Made by a program: the position numbers and the translations under genes | Shown: positions 1 to 8,088 of the stretch, in pieces | Layout: the number at the start of each line of letters is the position of its first letter | Position numbering within the stretch: the stretch's first letter is position 1 | The notes under the pieces: model-generated | Database searches by the model: none | What the model was told of the DNA's origin: nothing | What the model saw: the letters and a program-made list of their open reading frames with translations, nothing else | Assembly: GCA_031292525.1 (NCBI GenBank) | Contig: JARLGY010000003.1 | Location: 1-36,888 of the forward strand | From: Flavipsychrobacter sp. | GTDB lineage: Bacteria; Bacteroidota; Bacteroidia; Chitinophagales; Chitinophagaceae | DNA length: 36,888 nt | Direction of reading: 5' to 3'

Positions 1-105
1 AGCATGAGTATTTTGAATGCAATTAGAAACAAGATCGTACTAAGAGCCGTTGCAGTCATAAAAAAACAACGACCCTATGTGGATAGCTTTCAAAAAGCCA
101 CCTGA
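1..105 (+). CDS. Possible C-terminal tail of a gene that starts before the window
   Basis: The first reading frame is open from base 1 to a TGA at 103-105 and gives 34 residues ending in VDSFQKAT. The peptide is basic (several Lys and Arg, with a KKQRP stretch) and has ordinary composition. It may be the end of an upstream gene on the plus strand. A 34-codon open frame can arise by chance and I recognise no family, so this is weak. An internal ATG exists at codon 2, but a 33-residue gene is less likely than a truncated one. Confidence 0.3.
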   Translation, partial: SMSILNAIRNKIVLRAVAVIKKQRPYVDSFQKAT

Positions 106-130
106 AAATGTTTGGAAAGGTCATAACAAT

Positions 131-210
131 CCACGGGTGGGATGTTCCACAAGGTGTTGTGTACTGACGTTACAAACGGCATTCCGGTACATCCTCGTTA
201 CAAATGAAAA
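131..210. repeat. Noncoding repeat copy 1: paired GTTACAAA boxes, left of the dioxygenase gene
   Basis: Two GTTACAAA boxes begin at 169 and 197, 28 bp apart. A second locus at about 1431-1500 has the same boxes at 1459 and 1487, also 28 bp apart, with a partly conserved spacer (TATCCT or TACATCCT just before the second box) and GGGTGG a little upstream. The two loci bracket the dioxygenase gene. This looks like a diverged interspersed repeat. The remaining sequence from 106 to 295 has no convincing gene: a 60-codon frame at 77-259 has poor composition. Confidence 0.45.
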
Positions 211-295
211 TGAGTACAAGAAGGGAAATTCACAAGGTGGTAAAGCTTGCATTTCATAATATTTATAGTATATTTACATCACTAAAATTAGTTCT

Positions 296-1273
296 ATGGC
301 CCAGCTAGTTCATAATCTACCTTGGGTAGAATCTCCCTTTTTTGAGCGGGAGTTAGAAGCCATGGACTTAAGTCAGGCAGATAAAGACTTCATTAAATTT
401 TATGCGGAGAATGGGTACGTGATTTTCGATCCGCAAATTGATGAAAGCGTTATTGAAGCTGTAAAAACTGAATTGAAAGAGTATCACGAAATTTATGTGC
501 GAAAAAATAAAAGAACCCATTTTTCTCCGCATCGTATCCAGGATGCCTGGACATTTAACGAGCATGTAAAACAGATTGCTTTATCGCGTGTGGTTCTTGA
601 AAAGCTGCAACTGCTTTACGGGCGTCGTCCTATACCATTCCAGACACTCAATTTCGATATGGGTACCCAGCAGGCAACGCATTCAGATATGATACACTTC
701 AGTTCTATACCTGAACGGTTCATGTGCGGAGTGTGGGTAGCGCTTGAAGATGTTACTGAAGATAATGGGCCTTTGCATTATTACCCCGGAAGCCACAAAC
801 TACCTTTTTATGAAATGTCTGATATGGGTGTTAAAGCTTCTGGAAGTTTAAAAACAGGATATATGAAATATACCGATTATTATGAGGTTTTTATTGAGGA
901 AGTGATAAAAAGCCTGGGACTCGAAAAGAAAAAATTGCTCATAAAAAAAGGCCAGGCATTGATTTGGGCAGCTAACCTGCTGCATGGTGGTGAATTAATT
1001 AATAATCCTGCAACAACCAGGCATAGCCAGGTTTCTCACTATTATTTTGAAAACTGCACTTATTATACCCCTTTGCTTACAGATTTGGCTATAAAGAAGA
1101 TATATCTAAAGAAAATAATAGATATATCGACCGGTAAAAAGGTACCCAATAAATACCTGGGCGATATTGTAAAAGATACTGTGGGTAATACATTAATGGA
1201 TACTTTACTTGAAATTATACCAGAACCCCTTCGCAAGTTCTATAGATCATTAAAGTATAAAGACGAAAAATAG
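296..1273 (+). CDS. Phytanoyl-CoA dioxygenase (PhyH) family Fe(II)/2-oxoglutarate oxygenase
   Basis: This 325-residue protein has the PhyH-type double-stranded beta-helix signature. H129 and D131 (motif THSDMIHF) and H230 (LLHGGE) form the iron facial triad, and R242 (TTRHSQ) is placed to bind the 2-oxoglutarate C5 carboxylate. GPLHYYPGSHKLP (158-170) is the typical PhyH loop. It should be a soluble cytoplasmic hydroxylase; the substrate cannot be told from sequence. Bacterial members act on lipids, ectoine, or secondary metabolites and sugars. The ATG at 296 is the first in frame before the conserved core, in an AT-rich leader with TATATTTA (one mismatch to TAnnTTTG) about 20 bp upstream. 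The gene is isolated, with diverged repeat copies on both sides, which suggests an accessory locus. All catalytic residues are present. Confidence 0.85.
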   Translation: MAQLVHNLPWVESPFFERELEAMDLSQADKDFIKFYAENGYVIFDPQIDESVIEAVKTELKEYHEIYVRKNKRTHFSPHRIQDAWTFNEHVKQIALSRVVLEKLQLLYGRRPIPFQTLNFDMGTQQATHSDMIHFSSIPERFMCGVWVALEDVTEDNGPLHYYPGSHKLPFYEMSDMGVKASGSLKTGYMKYTDYYEVFIEEVIKSLGLEKKKLLIKKGQALIWAANLLHGGELINNPATTRHSQVSHYYFENCTYYTPLLTDLAIKKIYLKKIIDISTGKKVPNKYLGDIVKDTVGNTLMDTLLEIIPEPLRKFYRSLKYKDEK

Positions 1274-1595
1274 TCTTTTATAGCCTGTTGCACAAATTGC
1301 CTGCCTGTTACTTAGGACGCAAAGGATTTTTGTTTAATAATAACAATATACTGGTTTGTTAACTCTTTAAACAGCATTCTTTTTTAGAAGAGATCCACAC
1401 GGCGGCGTTTCACAAAAACAGTAATTAGATGGGTGGATGCTTTGCTAAAATAAGACTGGTTACAAACGCCGCACAATTGTATCCTGGTTACAAACGAGAG
1501 GGGAGTTATTGGGGGATAGTCCCGAAATGGCCGATGAACCCATTGGCAAACCTCCTCAATAAACTTCAGAACACTTATGGTCAGATGGTAATTAC
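1274..1595. other. Gene-free stretch with repeat copy 2 (GTTACAAAC boxes)
   Basis: This region holds the second repeat copy, with boxes at 1459-1467 and 1487-1495. The 92-codon frame at 1429-1707 runs into the antisense of the HEPN gene and is not convincing. A short frame through about 1490-1550 ending in EPIGKPPQ and a stop could be a decayed gene tail, but it is too short to judge. No terminator hairpin is visible after the dioxygenase gene. Confidence 0.4.
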
Positions 1596-2450
1596 TTACC
1601 TGAACCCAATATGCCCTATCTGCTCATGGCATATACGTTCTACAATAGCGTGTGTCTGCTTTACCCTGTCTATGAGTATGTTCAATTGTTCTTCTGTGAT
1701 CTTGTAGTTCTTCTTGTAACGGGCGTCTATGTAGGCTTTCTTCAGCAGCTCAAACAGATATTTTTCTTCTTTAGGTTTTTTTGGGAACACGTCGGCCAGT
1801 TCAGGAGCAAATTCTCTGCACTTATGCAGCAGCTTGCCCAGGTTGTGTGTGCGTGGTTTATAACTCGTAAATACAAGCAACACGGCCGCATAAGCACGCT
1901 CGGTGGCCTGGTGTAGTACGAAAGCCGCTTCGTTTAAGTTTTTTTCATTTTTAAGATACTGTGCCGTTTTCAGATATACCTGCGCAGCAGTAAACCAATA
2001 CTCAAGATCATCAATGGCTATTTGCTTTCTTTCGGCAGGGGTTAGCACTGCTGGCTGTGCTAAGGGTATGTTGCCGGCATCGTAGAGTAGTATTCCTTCC
2101 TCCTTAATGTCGGAGAAAAAATAGTGACCTTCCCTGAGCCGGGTATTACAAAATCGATAGTATGGGCTATGGGCGATACGGGGGTGTTGAAATCGAAACG
2201 ATTCTCCACCATTTCTTCTATGTCACTTTCTTCCCTGTTCTCTCCCCTTTGTGTAATGATAAGCAGGTCGTAATCGCTGAGGTACTCGTGCCGTATATGA
2301 CCCTCCATGTGCGTGTCTTCCACCCACTTGTTGCGTGCATAGCTGCCAGAGAATGATCTTCTCCGGCTGCAGCATATCCACTATGGCCTGTACCACCTGT
2401 GTGAGCTGGTCTTGTTTATCTTGTGGTAAGTATGCAATGGAGGTTTTCAC
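1596..2450 (-). pseudogene. Fused MNT nucleotidyltransferase-HEPN protein, interrupted by two deletions
   Basis: Read with two corrections, this is one protein of about 285 residues. The N-terminal part (start at 2450) ends in EKIIL, where the MNT core motif FGSYAR should follow; 2 nt are missing near 2347-2350, and the next frame continues with SYARNKW, then LSDYDLLII, the acidic catalytic motif. One base is missing near 2145-2146 (FV then HYFFSDIKEEG in the next frame), which restores the original frame into the HEPN domain. Losses of 2 + 1 nt make the ends agree in frame. The HEPN part alone (ATG at 2048, 150 residues) has RTHNLGKLL and a four-helix composition and could still be translated. 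MNT/HEPN pairs are toxin-antitoxin modules in which the MNT partner AMPylates HEPN; the fused form occurs in Bacteroidota. The intermediate frame has no stops, so the damage is recent or is a sequencing error in short T and A runs. Confidence 0.8.
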
Positions 2451-2547
2451 GTATTATGATTGCGAGCGCTAAGCTAAGGATTTATGAGTGGATGTGGTAG
2501 AAAAAGAGCAAGTGGTGAGTTATAAATTTAGTGGTGAATGTCTTGAG

Positions 2548-2565
2548 ATGTCCGTTGACGGACAT
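2548..2565. promoter_or_regulatory. Perfect palindrome upstream of the MNT-HEPN gene
   Basis: ATGTCCGTTGACGGACAT has 8-bp arms (ATGTCCGT/ACGGACAT) around TG, about 98 bp upstream of the MNT start. On the plus strand it is followed by a T-rich run (TTTTTATTTTTT), so it could be a terminator, but no plus-strand gene ends nearby. An operator for a dimeric repressor is the other reading. The rest of 2451-2719 shows nothing else. Confidence 0.35.
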
Positions 2566-2719
2566 TTTTATTTTTTGCTGAAATGCTTAGCCAGATTGTG
2601 TTTCAAGATATTTATCAATAAAGTCCGCGGGCGGGATTGTTTTACAGTATAACAAGGATGACTTAATGATTTAAGTTCATAATATTTTGTGGGATTTTTA
2701 AAACGATAATGAGCGCGTA

Positions 2720-3796
2720 TCATCCATACTTTCTATATAAACAACCTACCAGCTGCATCACGTCGGCATCGGTATTGTGGTAGTGTGTGCTGATGCGCAC
2801 AATGCCATTACGGTTTGTTGCAACAATATTATGCTGCTTTAGCCATGCGGAAAGACCGTCTTCATCCCTAAGCAGAATCATTGGGGCACGGTCAGCCATT
2901 GTATATGGACCAATAAGATGAATGGGGAGTTCTTTTATTTCATCAAGCAACAGGGCAGTGAGGCGGTGGTTGTTCTTCTCTACGTTTTGGATACCCAGCT
3001 GCATTTTGTGCCGGATGGCTGCCTGCAGTATGGTAAGACCACTCATGTTGGGATGTCCCGGCTCGTAGCTTTGTACGGAGGGCAGATACATCATAGCGCC
3101 TTCATGATTTTTATAGCTGTTGTTGCCTCCCACAACAGGTGTATATTTCTCAAGAAAACTATCGGACATGTACATAATGCCAGTACCAAAACCTGCATTC
3201 ATCCATTTATAATTGCTGGCAATAAACACTCCCGCCTGTAGTCTTCCCATATCTGCTTCTATAGCACCGAGACTCTGGGTAGCATCAACAATAAAGAGTA
3301 CGCCGTGCACATTACACAATACTCCAATCTCTTCTATATCCAGCTTGTAACCTGTATTGTACTGAACGTGGCTTATAGCCAATATGTCTATTTCTTTATT
3401 AGCAATGCTCTGTTTTATCTGCTCTATGGGCAGGGTGAACCCATCTTCAGCCTCTATCCACTTTATGTTGAAATTGTTGATTTTAAACGGTTCTGTAAGA
3501 GAGGGGTAATCCTGGCGATAGAGCATTACTTTTTCTGTTCCCTTCAGGCTCTGCACAAGTCCATTCAGGGCCCATGAAAAGTTGGGTACCATAGCTATAT
3601 TGCGCGGCTGCGCGCCAATAAAAGACGCAATAATCGCCCGCACCGCTGGCTCTTCCTCCATACGCCACTGCTCAGCAAAGCTGCTGCCACGAACGGAAAG
3701 TTGACTATAAAACTTATTAGCGGCCTCAATTACCTGTGGCTCTAAAAGACCGGTTGCTGCAGTGTTGAGGTAGGTGTTTCCAAAATGCTGATCCAT
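2720..3796 (-). CDS. Class V aminotransferase (PLP-dependent, SufS/isopenicillin-N-epimerase-like)
   Basis: This is a fold-type I PLP enzyme of 358 residues. The Schiff-base lysine is K197 in SNYKWMNAGFGTG, D171 in VDATQSLGA pairs with the pyridine nitrogen, and SHVQYNTG (142-149) lines the cofactor pocket. The N-terminal LNTAATGLLEP is the substrate-loop motif of the class V family. Length and motif order match the small aminotransferase V proteins of Bacteroidota. The conserved catalytic cysteine loop of true cysteine desulfurases is not evident (the region near 330 reads IVATNRNG), so desulfurase activity is doubtful; an amine or amino-acid transaminase, lyase or epimerase is more likely. 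The ATG at 3796 immediately precedes the conserved start MDQHFGNTYLNTA. The gene stands alone on the minus strand. Confidence 0.8.
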   Translation of the reverse strand: MDQHFGNTYLNTAATGLLEPQVIEAANKFYSQLSVRGSSFAEQWRMEEEPAVRAIIASFIGAQPRNIAMVPNFSWALNGLVQSLKGTEKVMLYRQDYPSLTEPFKINNFNIKWIEAEDGFTLPIEQIKQSIANKEIDILAISHVQYNTGYKLDIEEIGVLCNVHGVLFIVDATQSLGAIEADMGRLQAGVFIASNYKWMNAGFGTGIMYMSDSFLEKYTPVVGGNNSYKNHEGAMMYLPSVQSYEPGHPNMSGLTILQAAIRHKMQLGIQNVEKNNHRLTALLLDEIKELPIHLIGPYTMADRAPMILLRDEDGLSAWLKQHNIVATNRNGIVRISTHYHNTDADVMQLVGCLYRKYG

Positions 3797-3855
3797 ATAC
3801 TTGTACTTAGATAATGGGAGTAACCATTAAGAGCATAAAAGTAAACTGAACTTTT

Positions 3856-4095
3856 CTAACCTCTTCGTTTTTTAGATTTTAAATAGTATTGATAATTTTT
3901 ATCAAAAAATCTGCGGTAAACACGAACTAGTGTATTTCTAAACAGCACATATAATAAAGTAACGGGCAAGCAGATGCACAAGGAATAGACAAGCAGTTTG
4001 TTAAAATCTATGTCTGTGTTTTTCATTAATATAAGAATGAGGCTCATGCCCCATGTGGCCAGAAAGAAAATAACTATGGACTCCGTTTTCTTCAT
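3856..4095 (-). CDS. Small two-helix membrane protein, unknown function
   Basis: The chosen ATG at 4095 gives 79 residues, MKKTESIVIFF onward. Two hydrophobic segments (about residues 7-24 and 35-53) are joined by a polar turn (KNTDIDFN) and followed by a strongly basic tail (RVYRRFFDKNYQYYLKSKKRRG), which predicts two membrane helices with the tail in the cytoplasm. A longer frame back to 4218 adds a basic, low-quality extension and is less likely. TACTTTTC, one mismatch from TAnnTTTG, lies upstream near 4170. I do not recognise a family. The gene lies between the aminotransferase on the same strand and the divergent hemerythrin gene. Confidence 0.55.
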   Translation of the reverse strand: MKKTESIVIFFLATWGMSLILILMKNTDIDFNKLLVYSLCICLPVTLLYVLFRNTLVRVYRRFFDKNYQYYLKSKKRRG

Positions 4096-4287
4096 TGTTA
4101 TTCGCTTTGGGAAACCTGGAAAACGAGAATGCTTCCAAATTTTCCGCAAGAATAAAGGATGAGTCTTTGTGAAAAGTAAAAATGTTCTGAAACCTTTCTT
4201 TTTTGTTCTGAACGCCATTTATTATCCAAGTTGGCACAAAGTTGTTGCATTGGCATTTGCGCTATTATGAGCATAAAAACAAGCTGT

Positions 4288-5013
4288 ATGAGCAATAGTT
4301 TTGATACCCAGAGCGGCCACAGCCGCAGGGATTTTATGGAAAAGACATTAAAGCTGGCAGTGGTTGGAGGACTAGGTGGTTTGGCCATTTTCTCAGGCTG
4401 CAAAGACAAAGAGGAAGGAGACGGGCAAAAAGTATCGCCACCCGAAGACCTGATGCAGGAACATGGCTTGCTGAACAGGATATTGCTGATATATGATGCC
4501 TGCAAAATGCACCTGGTTAATAAAGAAAGTTTTCCACGCGAAACATTGGTGGGGGCTGCAGGTATTATGCGGGCATTTGTTGAAGATTATCATGAAAAGC
4601 AGGAAGAAGATTATCTCTTTCCGCGTTTTATGAAGGCGGGGCAGCTAACGGAACTGGTGCAAGTATTACTACAGCAGCACAACGCAGGAAGGGCGCTTAC
4701 CAGCCAAGTGCTGCAATTGGGTAGTGTAGCAAATGCCAGTGACGCAGAAAACCAAAAGCTGATAAAAGTACTCGGTGATTTTAACTACATGTACCGGCCG
4801 CACGAAGCGCGGGAAGACACCATACTTTTCCCTGCCTTCAGGAAATTGGTATCGACCCATGAATACAACTCACTGGGTGAAGAATTTGAAAAGAATGAGC
4901 AAAAACACTTTGGAAAAGATGGGTTTGAAACCATGGTTGCGAAAGTAGCTGCGATAGAGCAAACGCTGGACATCTACGATCTTTCAAAGTTTACTCCTGT
5001 TGTAACCACCTAA
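4288..5013 (+). CDS. Exported hemerythrin HHE-domain protein (predicted Tat substrate and lipoprotein)
   Basis: With the ATG at 4288 the protein has 241 residues. The N-terminus has SRRDF (12-16), a twin-arginine-like motif, then a hydrophobic stretch and the lipobox-like FSGC ending at C38, so export in folded form followed by lipidation is plausible. The HHE domain carries a full set of di-iron ligands: H in QEHGLL, H and E in DYHEKQEEDYLFPRF, H in QQHNAGR, and H and D in RPHEAREDTILFPAF. Hemerythrin domains bind O2 or sense or repair oxidative and nitrosative iron damage. The frame extends back to 4231 (TTG) and to an ATG at 4267; 4288 gives the most compact signal peptide, but 4267 is possible. 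The stop at 5011-5013 is one base from the stop of the convergent neighbour. Confidence 0.8.
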   Translation: MSNSFDTQSGHSRRDFMEKTLKLAVVGGLGGLAIFSGCKDKEEGDGQKVSPPEDLMQEHGLLNRILLIYDACKMHLVNKESFPRETLVGAAGIMRAFVEDYHEKQEEDYLFPRFMKAGQLTELVQVLLQQHNAGRALTSQVLQLGSVANASDAENQKLIKVLGDFNYMYRPHEAREDTILFPAFRKLVSTHEYNSLGEEFEKNEQKHFGKDGFETMVAKVAAIEQTLDIYDLSKFTPVVTT

Positions 5014-5014
5014 A

Positions 5015-6019
5015 CTAAAGCTTCACAAATTTTTGTACGCTTTTAGTTTCCCCATTTTGTACAGCCAGCAAGTACAAGCCTTGTGGCAGGCTGCTGATGT
5101 TTATATGCGTACTGCCCTGACCTAATGCCCCTGCAATGCCTGTGGTTGCACCATTGATGGCCATCACTTTATAATCGAGGCCAGCTGTATTGCTACCCGT
5201 GACCATAATATCATCGTACGCACAAGTGGGATGTATACTTAACCCTGCAGGGCTGTTGGCGCCAGGCACAGAAAGCTTATTCAGTGTAAACCTGTAAACT
5301 GTACTATCGGCAGGCCAGGAGTGGAGGGGAATGACTATACTCTGGATCGTTCCATTTGTAATTTCATTGGGCTCTATTACAGGACCAGACGCATTGCCCG
5401 CCAAAACGTATATAGGTCCATTCTGACTATTGCTAGTCACTACATTATCCTGAATATAAAACACCAATGGGCCAGAGCCGTATGTAAAATATTGGTGCGG
5501 ATTGGTAATGCGTGAGGGGCCATAATGTATTTCTACAGTATTGTCAGCTTCGTACAACCATATTTGCACACTGGCAGAATCGTTGAGGGTATGCGAGGTG
5601 GTAAACTCAGGTAAGAAGCCGACGTTGTAGGCCTCGATCTTTAGTATTTGGTTTCCTGCTGTACCCTGCACATCAATACGCACAGGCGACTTTGCAACAC
5701 TATCTAATGCGCCACGATCAATAAAATTAACTTCTGAGACATTAAATCCTGACTGTATGGTTTGATTAGGATCAGTTGTTAAGGTATTGCCTCCTGAGAA
5801 GAAGGCAAAGGAACAATTGATAGTATCTAGCTTAAAGTTGAAGCCGGGGCTTACTGCAAAGTTAGACGTATCGCCGCGCCAAATTTTGTTATTCGTGATG
5901 CTGACGCCGTTTACCAGTGGCACGTAAAGCTGCGTATGGGTAGTAAAACTGTAGGCAAACTGCGCATGGGCATGGGTGGTAAATAAAATAATGATGATAG
6001 CATAGAATAGTTTCTTCAT
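5015..6019 (-). CDS. Secreted protein with T9SS type A sorting domain
   Basis: The ATG at 6019 gives 334 residues beginning with a clear signal peptide (MKKLFYAIIIILFTTHAHAQ, cleavage after AHA or HAQ). The middle is a beta-rich domain of the kind common in Bacteroidota surface proteins (residues about 25-250, with RIDVQGTAGNQILKIEAYN and ADNTVEIHYGPSRI). The last 75 residues look like a T9SS CTD: DYKVMAINGATTG, then LPQGLYLLAVQNG and QKFVKL. It should be secreted across the outer membrane and trimmed or anchored. An upstream start at 6046 (nine residues longer) would spoil the signal peptide. TATAATTG at 6044-6051 is one mismatch from the -7 consensus. No enzymatic motif is visible. It is convergent with the hemerythrin gene. 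Confidence 0.75.
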   Translation of the reverse strand: MKKLFYAIIIILFTTHAHAQFAYSFTTHTQLYVPLVNGVSITNNKIWRGDTSNFAVSPGFNFKLDTINCSFAFFSGGNTLTTDPNQTIQSGFNVSEVNFIDRGALDSVAKSPVRIDVQGTAGNQILKIEAYNVGFLPEFTTSHTLNDSASVQIWLYEADNTVEIHYGPSRITNPHQYFTYGSGPLVFYIQDNVVTSNSQNGPIYVLAGNASGPVIEPNEITNGTIQSIVIPLHSWPADSTVYRFTLNKLSVPGANSPAGLSIHPTCAYDDIMVTGSNTAGLDYKVMAINGATTGIAGALGQGSTHINISSLPQGLYLLAVQNGETKSVQKFVKL

Positions 6020-6171
6020 GAGTTTAATTTGGGTTTGCTCTTGCAATTATATAGACGCATAATACTATAGGAAACTTTGGTAGCTGGTAAGTAATATTTA
6101 TTTAACTCACTATGCATCGCGACTTAATACTCCCATAAGCATAACGTATCTGGTGGAGAATGCTTCTTTCC

Positions 6172-6179
6172 TAACTTTG
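6172..6179 (+). promoter_or_regulatory. TAACTTTG, Bacteroidota -7 element of the OYE gene
   Basis: This is an exact match to TAnnTTTG, 18 bp before the ATG at 6198. It rules out the in-frame GTG at 6153, which would lie upstream of the transcription start. No good TTG at -33 is seen. Confidence 0.55.
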
Positions 6180-6197
6180 CTGCCTGATAACAGTTCC

Positions 6198-7265
6198 ATG
6201 CCTCAATTATTTACGCCATTTACATTAAGAGGAATTACTTTAAAGAATAGAATAGTGGTATCGCCCATGTGCCAGTATAGCAGCCACGATGGCTTTATAA
6301 ACGACTGGCACCTGGTACACCTGGGCAGCAGGGCCGTAGGTGGTGCCGGACTTATCATTACAGAAGCCACAGCGGTTAATCCCGAAGGGCGCATCAGCCC
6401 CAACGACCTGGGGATATGGAAGGATGAGCATGTAGAGGGTTTAAAGCGCGTTACTGACTTTATACATAGCCAAGGCAGTGTAGCAGGGATACAGTTGGCA
6501 CATGCAGGCCGCAAGGCCAGCAAAACCGCCCCATGGGAAGTGGATAGACTGATAACGCCTGCTGAAGGCGGCTGGAAAACTGTTGCTCCAAGCCCTATAC
6601 AATTTGCTGCAACCTACGATACACCTGAAGCATTGACCACAGAAGGAATCAACAATGTAATAGCTGACTTTAAAGCGGCGACGGTACGTGCACTGGCAGC
6701 AGGGTTTAAAGTAATAGAGCTGCATGGTGCGCATGGCTACCTGATCAATGAATTTTTATCGCCACTCAGCAATACACGCACTGACGAATATGGCGGCTCT
6801 TTTGAGAACAGGACGAGGCTGCTGAAACAAATAATAGCTGCGGTACGCAGCGTATGGCCTGAACATTATCCTTTACTGCTGCGCATATCTGCCAGCGACT
6901 GGACAGAGGGCGGATGGACGATAGAAGACAGCATAAAGCTGGCACAAGAACTAAAAAGTAATGGAGTGGATCTTATAGATTGCTCGAGCGGTGGCATATC
7001 TGCAACAGCTAAGATACCAGCCGGCCCTAATTACCAGGTACCATTTGCTGATGCTGTACGCAACAGAGGCAACATACCCACTGGAGCAGTGGGCATTATT
7101 ACTGAAGCAAAACAAGCCGAAGAAATACTGACCAGTGGCAAAGCAGACCTGATAGTGATGGCCCGCGAGCTGCTGCGTGACCCATACTTCCCCATGCATG
7201 CTGCCAAAGAACTGGATTTTAATATGCAGTGGCCTGTGCAATATGAAAGGGCCAAACGCAAGTAA
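6198..7265 (+). CDS. NADH:flavin oxidoreductase / Old Yellow Enzyme, YqjM-like
   Basis: The start at 6198 (MPQLFTPFTLRGITLKNRI) gives 355 residues, standard for the single-domain FMN-binding TIM barrel of YqjM/XenA-type Old Yellow Enzymes. MCQYSS near residue 24 holds the Cys and Tyr that mark this class. ELHGAHGYLINEFLSPLSN contains the paired histidines that bind the substrate carbonyl or nitro group, and RISASDW is the usual barrel strand. The C-terminal ADLIVMARELLRDPYFP is the FMN phosphate region. These enzymes reduce activated C=C bonds with NAD(P)H; the physiological substrate is usually unknown and often linked to electrophile detoxification. The PaaG-like gene follows 43 bp later on the same strand, with its own -7 element in between, so co-transcription is possible but not required. 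Confidence 0.88.
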   Translation: MPQLFTPFTLRGITLKNRIVVSPMCQYSSHDGFINDWHLVHLGSRAVGGAGLIITEATAVNPEGRISPNDLGIWKDEHVEGLKRVTDFIHSQGSVAGIQLAHAGRKASKTAPWEVDRLITPAEGGWKTVAPSPIQFAATYDTPEALTTEGINNVIADFKAATVRALAAGFKVIELHGAHGYLINEFLSPLSNTRTDEYGGSFENRTRLLKQIIAAVRSVWPEHYPLLLRISASDWTEGGWTIEDSIKLAQELKSNGVDLIDCSSGGISATAKIPAGPNYQVPFADAVRNRGNIPTGAVGIITEAKQAEEILTSGKADLIVMARELLRDPYFPMHAAKELDFNMQWPVQYERAKRK

Positions 7266-7296
7266 GACAGCCTTAGATGTGTACTAACTATTTAAC

Positions 7297-7304
7297 TACA
7301 TTTG
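7297..7304 (+). promoter_or_regulatory. TACATTTG, -7 element five bases before the paaG-like start
   Basis: This is an exact TAnnTTTG match ending 4 bp before the ATG at 7309. If used, transcription would begin at or within a few bases of the start codon, giving a leaderless or nearly leaderless message. Confidence 0.5.
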
Positions 7305-7308
7305 CCTT

Positions 7309-8085
7309 ATGAGTATAGTACTGCTGCATATAGAAAACGGTGTGGGTTATATAACACTCAACCGCCCAGAAAAGTATAACAGCTTCAATCGCGAGATGGC
7401 GCTGACCTTGCAGCAGCACCTGGATACCTGCGCACAAAGTGATGAAGTACGTTGCGTTTATTTATCGGGCGCTGGAAAAGGGTTTTGCGCAGGGCAAGAC
7501 CTTTCTGAAGCCACCAACCCAGCAGAAATAGATTTTGAAAAGTTTGTAAGAGAGCACTATAATGCTACCATCATGCGCATACGCAATATGGAAAAACCGG
7601 TTATAGCTGCCGTGAATGGTGTAGCAGCCGGGGCTGGTGCAAACATAGCGCTGGCATGCGACATAGTTGTGGCCAATAGCAGCGCTACATTTATACAGGC
7701 CTTTAGCAAAATAGGTTTAATACCTGATAGTGGCGGTACATGGTTGCTGCCACGCCTAGTAGGCATGCAGCGCGCTATGGCACTCATGATGACAGCAGAA
7801 AAAGTAAGCGCAGCAGATGCTGTGAGCATGGGTATGATCTATAAAAGCTTTGCTGACGATATTTTTGAAACTGAAAGCAAGAAGATGGCCATGGAACTGG
7901 CACAAATGCCAACAAAAGGGTTGGGATTGACCAAGCGCCTGCTGAATGCAACCTTCAACAATACCATTGAGGAGCAACTTGAGTTGGAAATGAAGGTGCA
8001 AGTGGAGGCCGGTAATACTGCAGATTTTAAAGAAGGTGTACATGCCTTTCTTGAAAAGAGGAAGCCTGTTTTTAAAGGCAAGTAG
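7309..8085 (+). CDS. paaG: Enoyl-CoA hydratase/isomerase, PaaG-like
   Basis: This is a crotonase-fold protein of 258 residues. GFCAGQDL (58-65) and GVAAGAGANIALACD (104-118) form the oxyanion hole and CoA pocket. The segment IGLIPDSGGTWLLPRLVG (135-152) places aspartate D140 at the catalytic position where true hydratases have glutamate, as in PaaG (1,2-epoxyphenylacetyl-CoA isomerase) and related isomerases. PaaG makes oxepin-CoA in phenylacetate breakdown and can also shift double bonds. No other paa gene is in the window, so a role in phenylacetate degradation is unproven, and a general unsaturated acyl-CoA isomerase is the alternative. The ATG at 7309 gives the usual family start. The stop is only 3 bp from the stop of the convergent glycosyltransferase gene. 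Confidence 0.8.
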   Translation: MSIVLLHIENGVGYITLNRPEKYNSFNREMALTLQQHLDTCAQSDEVRCVYLSGAGKGFCAGQDLSEATNPAEIDFEKFVREHYNATIMRIRNMEKPVIAAVNGVAAGAGANIALACDIVVANSSATFIQAFSKIGLIPDSGGTWLLPRLVGMQRAMALMMTAEKVSAADAVSMGMIYKSFADDIFETESKKMAMELAQMPTKGLGLTKRLLNATFNNTIEEQLELEMKVQVEAGNTADFKEGVHAFLEKRKPVFKGK

Positions 8086-8088
8086 TTG

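Noticed and set aside
1429-1707. 92-codon plus-strand frame after the dioxygenase gene
   Set aside because: It runs through the noncoding repeat and then into the antisense of the HEPN coding region; composition is poor and no family is recognised.
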